Shown one piece after another: positions 60,456 through 64,000 of a stretch of 64,000 nucleotides of DNA. Source of the DNA: Streptomyces sp. LaPpAH-108 (GTDB lineage: Bacteria > Actinomycetota > Actinomycetes > Streptomycetales > Streptomycetaceae); NCBI RefSeq assembly GCF_000373625.1, contig NZ_KB891995.1:416881-480880 (forward strand). The letters run 5' to 3'. Both the position numbers and the translations under genes were made by a program. The notes below the pieces were generated by a model that saw nothing but the letters and a program-made list of their open reading frames with translations, was not told where the DNA came from and searched no databases. Numbering within the stretch: the first letter of the stretch is position 1; each line of letters starts with the position of its first letter.

Positions 60456-61820
60456 GTGACCGAGACGACGACGCACACGCAGACGCCGCCCCCGCAGGCC
60501 GAGGACAGAGCCCGTAGCCCCGAGTTCCGGCTTGCCGCGGGGGCGTTGCGGGGGTTGCGGGAGGATTTGTTCCGGGAGGTCCTGGCGTACCGGCCGATGC
60601 CGCGTGCGGCCGTGGACGGTCCGGTGGGGCGGATGCTGCCCGGGCGGCTGAAGGAGTACGCGGGGTGGGCGCCGCACATCGCCGTCGGGGCCCTCGGCGG
60701 TCTCGCGGCGCTGGTGTCGCTGTCCCGCACCTACGGCGGCGTGGGCGCCCTGCTGTGCGCGCTGCTGGCGCTCGCGCCGGTGCTGCTCACCCTGGCGCGT
60801 CCGGTGGCGGCCTTCTGGCTGTCGCTGCTGGCGACGACGGTGACCGCGGTCGCCATGGACGGCTACTGGGGCGTCTGGCCGTGGCTGCCGGGCAGCTTCC
60901 TGTCCCATCTGACCGTGCTCACGGTCGTCGCGATACGCACCCGGCCGCGCACCGCCGCGTGGATGTGGGCGATCACCGCGCTGTACGGCTTCCTCGCGGA
61001 GAACGGCTTCGCCTGGCACGAGTCCTCCGACGTCGCGCCGATGCTGTTCCTGTCCGCGCTGATCCTGCTGGCCGTCACCGTCCGGCACACCCACCGCCAG
61101 GCCCGCCAGGAGGTGAGCGCGCAGCAGACGGCGACCGCGCACGAACGCTCGCGGCGCACCCTGCTGGAGGAGCGCTCGACCATCGCGCGTGAGCTGCACG
61201 ATGTGGTGGCCCACCACATGTCGGTGGTCGCCATCCAGGCGGAGGCCGCGCCGTACCGGGTGGAGAACCCGCCGCCGGAGCTGGAGCAGGCGTTCGCCAC
61301 CATCCGGGAGAACGCGGTGGCGGCGCTGACCGAGCTGCGCCGGGTGCTCGGTGTCGTCCGCGCGGAGGACTACGAGGCTCCGGACGCCCCGCAGCCCACC
61401 CTCGCCGACCTGGACACCCTGCTCGCCAACGTGCGGGAGACCGGCCTGGAGGTCGGCAAGACGGTGACCGGCGCGGTACGTGAACTCCCGCAGGGCGTCG
61501 AGCTGTCGGCGTACCGGATCGTGCAGGAAGCGCTCAGCAACACGCTGCGGCACGCGCCGGGGGCGACGGCACGCGTCGAAATCGCGTACGTGCTCGGCGG
61601 GTTGGGCGTCCGCGTGGTCAACGGGCCGCCGCCCGCGCCGAGTCTGATCAAGCCCTCGCCGGGCGCCGGGCACGGCATCACCGGCATGCGGGAGCGGGTG
61701 ACCATGCTGAACGGCGAGATGACCGACGGCCCGACGGACGACGGGGGTTACGAGGTCACCGTGTTCCTGCCGGTCCCGGCGCCGGGCACCGACAGCGAGC
61801 TGTTCGAGGGCCGGACATGA
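60456..61820 (+). CDS. NarL-type sensor histidine kinase
   Basis: 454 residues. About four or five helices in the N-terminal part (HIAVGALGGLAALVSLSRTY, LLCALLALAPVLLTLARPVA, WMWAITALYGFLAENG, MLFLSALILLAVTVRH), then a HisKA_3 dimerisation domain with the phospho-acceptor His248 in RELHDVVAHHMSVVAIQAEA, and HATPase motifs QEALSNTLRHA and GHGITGMRERV. It phosphorylates the response regulator encoded downstream, whose start overlaps its stop (ATGA). TACCGT lies 7 nt before the GTG. Confidence 0.92.
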   Translation: MTETTTHTQTPPPQAEDRARSPEFRLAAGALRGLREDLFREVLAYRPMPRAAVDGPVGRMLPGRLKEYAGWAPHIAVGALGGLAALVSLSRTYGGVGALLCALLALAPVLLTLARPVAAFWLSLLATTVTAVAMDGYWGVWPWLPGSFLSHLTVLTVVAIRTRPRTAAWMWAITALYGFLAENGFAWHESSDVAPMLFLSALILLAVTVRHTHRQARQEVSAQQTATAHERSRRTLLEERSTIARELHDVVAHHMSVVAIQAEAAPYRVENPPPELEQAFATIRENAVAALTELRRVLGVVRAEDYEAPDAPQPTLADLDTLLANVRETGLEVGKTVTGAVRELPQGVELSAYRIVQEALSNTLRHAPGATARVEIAYVLGGLGVRVVNGPPPAPSLIKPSPGAGHGITGMRERVTMLNGEMTDGPTDDGGYEVTVFLPVPAPGTDSELFEGRT

Positions 61821-62482
61821 CGATCCGGGTGGTGATCGCCGACGACCAGATGATGGTGCGCGAGGGCTTCTCCGTCCTGCTGAACGCGATGCCGGACATC
61901 GAGGTGGTCGGCGAGGCGGTCAACGGGCGCGAGGCGGTCGCGCGGGTACGTGAACTCGCCCCGGACGTCGTCCTGATGGACATCCGCATGCCGGAGCTGA
62001 ACGGCATCGAGGCGACCCGGGAGATCGTCGCGGCGGACGCGGCGGCGAAGGTGCTGGTGCTGACCACGTTCGACCTGGACGAGTACGTGTACCAGGCGCT
62101 GCGCGCGGGCGCCTCCGGCTTCCTGCTGAAGGACGCCTCGGCGCGGCAGCTCGCGGACGCGGTCGCGGTGGTGGCGTCGGGGGAGGCCCTGCTGGCCCCC
62201 TCCGTCACCCGCCGCCTGATCCACGAGTTCTCCCGCCTCTCCGACACCCCCCGCCTCATGCCCTCCGCCCACGCGGCCTACGGCGAACTCACCGAACGCG
62301 AGACGGAGGTGCTGGTCCTCATCGCGCAGGGCCTGTCCAACGCGGAGATCGCCGCGCGGCTGATCGTCGCGGAGTCCACGGTGAAGACCCATGTCAGCCG
62401 GATCCTGGTCAAGTTGGGGCTGCGGGACCGGACCCAGGCGGCGGTGTTCGCGTACGAGGCGCGGCTGGTGACGCCGGGCTGA
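61817..62482 (+). CDS. NarL/FixJ-family response regulator
   Basis: 221 residues. Receiver domain with acidic pair D9-D10 (VVIADDQMMVREGFSVLL), phosphorylation site D55 (VVLMDIRMPELNGIEATR) and conserved Lys in GFLLKDASARQ. C-terminal LuxR HTH: LTERETEVLVLIAQGLSNAE, IAARLIVAESTVKTHVSRIL, then VKLGLRDRTQAAVFAYEARL. Partner of the kinase upstream. Targets unknown. Confidence 0.95.
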   Translation: MTIRVVIADDQMMVREGFSVLLNAMPDIEVVGEAVNGREAVARVRELAPDVVLMDIRMPELNGIEATREIVAADAAAKVLVLTTFDLDEYVYQALRAGASGFLLKDASARQLADAVAVVASGEALLAPSVTRRLIHEFSRLSDTPRLMPSAHAAYGELTERETEVLVLIAQGLSNAEIAARLIVAESTVKTHVSRILVKLGLRDRTQAAVFAYEARLVTPG

Positions 62483-62538
62483 GCGAGCGCCCGGATACCC
62501 TGCGCGGAGCGTCCCCGAGCAGAGTGCGAGCGTGTGCC

Positions 62539-62820
62539 ATGACCCGAGATCTCCACCACGTCGAGATACGACCCGCCGAGGACGGCGTCACGCCGCTGAC
62601 CGAGGAAGAAGAACTCCGTTACCGCAACCTCCTGTTCAGCGAACTCGGCCACCAGATCTCCGCCCACGGCTGGACCCGCTACCCCGCCCACACCCCGGAG
62701 GACCGCCGCCGCCTGATCGCGGTCGCCCAGCGGCTCACCGCCCACTGGGGCCAGGAGGTCTGCTACGAGGCGGAGGACCCGACCCGGTTCCGGCTGTACC
62801 TCCGGGGGTTCACCGGATGA
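62539..62820 (+). CDS. Small protein upstream of a DUF6086-like gene
   Basis: 93 residues, soluble: RDLHHVEIRPAEDGVTPLTE, EEELRYRNLLFSELGHQISA, GWTRYPAHTPEDRRRLIAVA and CYEAEDPTRFRLYLRGFTG. Its stop overlaps the next start in ATGA, so the two are expressed together. No function is recognised. Confidence 0.65.
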   Translation: MTRDLHHVEIRPAEDGVTPLTEEEELRYRNLLFSELGHQISAHGWTRYPAHTPEDRRRLIAVAQRLTAHWGQEVCYEAEDPTRFRLYLRGFTG

Positions 62821-63257
62821 GCCAGGACTTCCTCCTCGGCGACGAGACCCTGTGGAACCCGTCCAACGGGGCGGCGCGGCTGTTCTGCCAACAAGTGGAG
62901 CTTTTCGAAGCGGAGTTGGGCCTGCCGTCCGGCATCGGCCCCATGCACAGCGACGAGTCCCAGCTCGACCCCTCCCTCTTCACCCCCTTCGTCCACGCCC
63001 TCCTCACCCGCCACCGCCACACCAGCCACGCCATCATCCTCACCCTGTCCGAAGGCTTCACCGCGACGGTGCTGGTCCTGGCCGAACGCGCCGGAATCGC
63101 CCTGAACTGGGCGGAGTTGGCGGCCCGCCCGCAGGGTGCGCGCAGTGACATACAGGTCGGGGCGAGCACGGGGATGTCGCTGCCCCCGGAACCGGACGCC
63201 TGGGCGGCGTCCCTGCGGGAGAAGGCGGCGCACTTGAGCCGGCGCATGCCCCGCTGA
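62817..63257 (+). CDS. DUF6086-like protein
   Basis: 146 residues: MSQDFLLGDETLWNPSNGAA, RLFCQQVELFEAELGLPSGI, DSEQ-like acidic segment HSDESQLDPSLFTPFVHALL, HAIILTLSEGFTATVLVLAE and ALNWAELAARPQGARSD. The opening FxLGDxTLWNPSNxxxRLF is a recurring Streptomyces family signature. Coupled to the 93-residue gene upstream. Function unknown. Confidence 0.65.
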   Translation: MSQDFLLGDETLWNPSNGAARLFCQQVELFEAELGLPSGIGPMHSDESQLDPSLFTPFVHALLTRHRHTSHAIILTLSEGFTATVLVLAERAGIALNWAELAARPQGARSDIQVGASTGMSLPPEPDAWAASLREKAAHLSRRMPR

Positions 63258-63285
63258 CCGTCCGCGCCCGCCCCGAGGGCAGGTG

Positions 63286-64000
63286 CTAGCCGGCCGCCGG
63301 TACGAAGACCGTCTCCGACGTGGCCGACTGGAAGGTGTCGTCGGCGTCGAAGACGGCACGGTAATAACCCGCCCCGCTCTCATCGAGGTCCGCGGCGAAA
63401 TCGTTGCCGTCGCCGCCCCAGCGGGCCTCGACCGTGGTGAGCGTCGACCAGTTCACGCCGTCGGACGAGTGCTGGAGGTGGACCTGGATCGTGGCGGGCG
63501 TCCACCCGTCGGGGAAGTCGATGAGCCCCTCGGCATGGACCTGTCCCGCCTCGGAACGGGTGGCCGTGAAGGCCGTGAACTTCGCTCCCCGGTGCACATG
63601 GACGACGTCGCTGTTCCCGGTCCCGGCCTGGAGGAACGGGTCGTCGCCGGTGTCCAGCGCGGTCCGGAAGTAGCCGCCCTGCCAGGGGGTGTACTCCATC
63701 GTGAAGGTGCCGTCGTCGGCGGTGGTGAAGCGGCCCACGAGGTCGGTCTGCGCGTCGTCGGGCCCGAACAGCACGCCCCCGGAGCGCCCGGCCAGCGGCA
63801 CCCAGCCGTCGGCGGTCTTCTGCTCGGCCTTGACGCGCAGCGTGACCGGCTGACCGAAGTCGACGTCGGTCGCGCTCACCGTGGACGTGATGCGGGTGGG
63901 AGTCTGGTCGACGCCGATGTCGACCGGCTCCGACTCTCCGTACAGCACCGGCGGCGTGCCACCGTCCATGCTGAACACGGCCTGGACGGGCGCGGCGGCG
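63286..64000 (-). CDS. Secreted Ig-like domain protein, 5' truncated by the window
   Basis: At least 237 residues; reading continues past the window end in APVQAVFSMDGGTPP, probably just after the signal peptide. β-rich throughout: TSTVSATDVDFGQPVTLRVK, GWVPLAGRSGGVLFGPDDAQ, FTMEYTPWQGGYFRTALDTG, IQVHLQHSSDGVNWSTLTTV and GYYRAVFDADDTFQSATSET. The repeat of YFRTALDTGDDPFLQA and YYRAVFDADDTFQSA suggests two Ig/FN3-like modules. No catalytic motif. Confidence 0.7.
   Translation of the reverse strand, partial: AAAPVQAVFSMDGGTPPVLYGESEPVDIGVDQTPTRITSTVSATDVDFGQPVTLRVKAEQKTADGWVPLAGRSGGVLFGPDDAQTDLVGRFTTADDGTFTMEYTPWQGGYFRTALDTGDDPFLQAGTGNSDVVHVHRGAKFTAFTATRSEAGQVHAEGLIDFPDGWTPATIQVHLQHSSDGVNWSTLTTVEARWGGDGNDFAADLDESGAGYYRAVFDADDTFQSATSETVFVPAAG

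Overview
This is high-GC actinobacterial DNA, almost certainly from a Streptomyces chromosome. The evidence is strong third-position GC bias, GTG starts, F420- and PPOX-type enzymes, the dnaK-grpE-dnaJ-hspR operon with HspR-type (HAIR) operators, and many genes whose -10 hexamer (TANNNT) lies 6-7 nt before the start codon, the mark of leaderless transcripts. No mobile element, rRNA or CRISPR array was seen. There is one tRNA, Gly(CCC).

Layout. 1-10.3 kb: end of an MFS transporter, an XRE regulator, a 2H phosphoesterase, tRNA-Gly, dcd, a phosphoribosyltransferase, secreted and membrane proteins, an ABM-domain protein and a large Fe-S oxidoreductase. 10.3-25.2 kb: the HspR heat-shock region (dnaK, grpE, dnaJ, hspR and, 6 kb on, clpB), with an orphan sugar-binding lipoprotein, two paralogous LuxR-type regulators, a secreted DSIWS peptide gene coupled to a Rieske-like protein without cluster ligands, and a small two-gene membrane unit whose second gene carries a frameshift. 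25.4-25.9 kb: a YbjN-family gene.

26.0-39.6 kb is the accessory island and the main finding: a RiPP cluster of the class V lanthipeptide (lanthidin; lexapeptide/pristinin) type. It encodes an APH-like kinase, a HopA1-domain protein, a single-HTH regulator, an ABC exporter, a cysteine decarboxylase flavoprotein, a SAM methyltransferase, an F420-type (LLM) oxidoreductase, a third degenerate synthetase-like protein, a second two-component ABC transporter followed by an unlisted 27-residue membrane peptide, a pair of M16 peptidases (one with and one without the zinc motif) and two near-identical 60-residue precursors. The precursors end in a Ser/Thr/Ala-rich core with one internal Cys and a terminal T-F-D/E-H-G-C. 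The inferred path is phosphorylation and elimination of core Ser/Thr, one (methyl)lanthionine at Cys40, an AviMeCys ring between Thr55 and decarboxylated Cys60, possible reduction of dehydroalanines to D-Ala, leader removal by the M16 pair, N-terminal methylation and export. There is no YcaO/TfuA, so it is not a thioamitide cluster. Terminators flank it and ordinary Streptomyces genes lie on both sides.

39.7-64 kb: an XRE/membrane-protein pair, an aminotransferase, a 0.7-kb array of 89/72-bp repeats, a DUF2617-like gene, a spermidine-synthase-like membrane protein, an SRPBCC protein, an aldose epimerase, pyrE, fba, an MFS transporter, a PH-domain-like protein, a DUF3151-like protein, a repeat-invaded and frameshifted glycosyltransferase, a tryptophan-to-anthranilate kyn unit (tryptophan dioxygenase, kynureninase, probable formamidase), small membrane proteins, a P450, a lipoprotein, a NarL-type two-component system and a truncated secreted protein.
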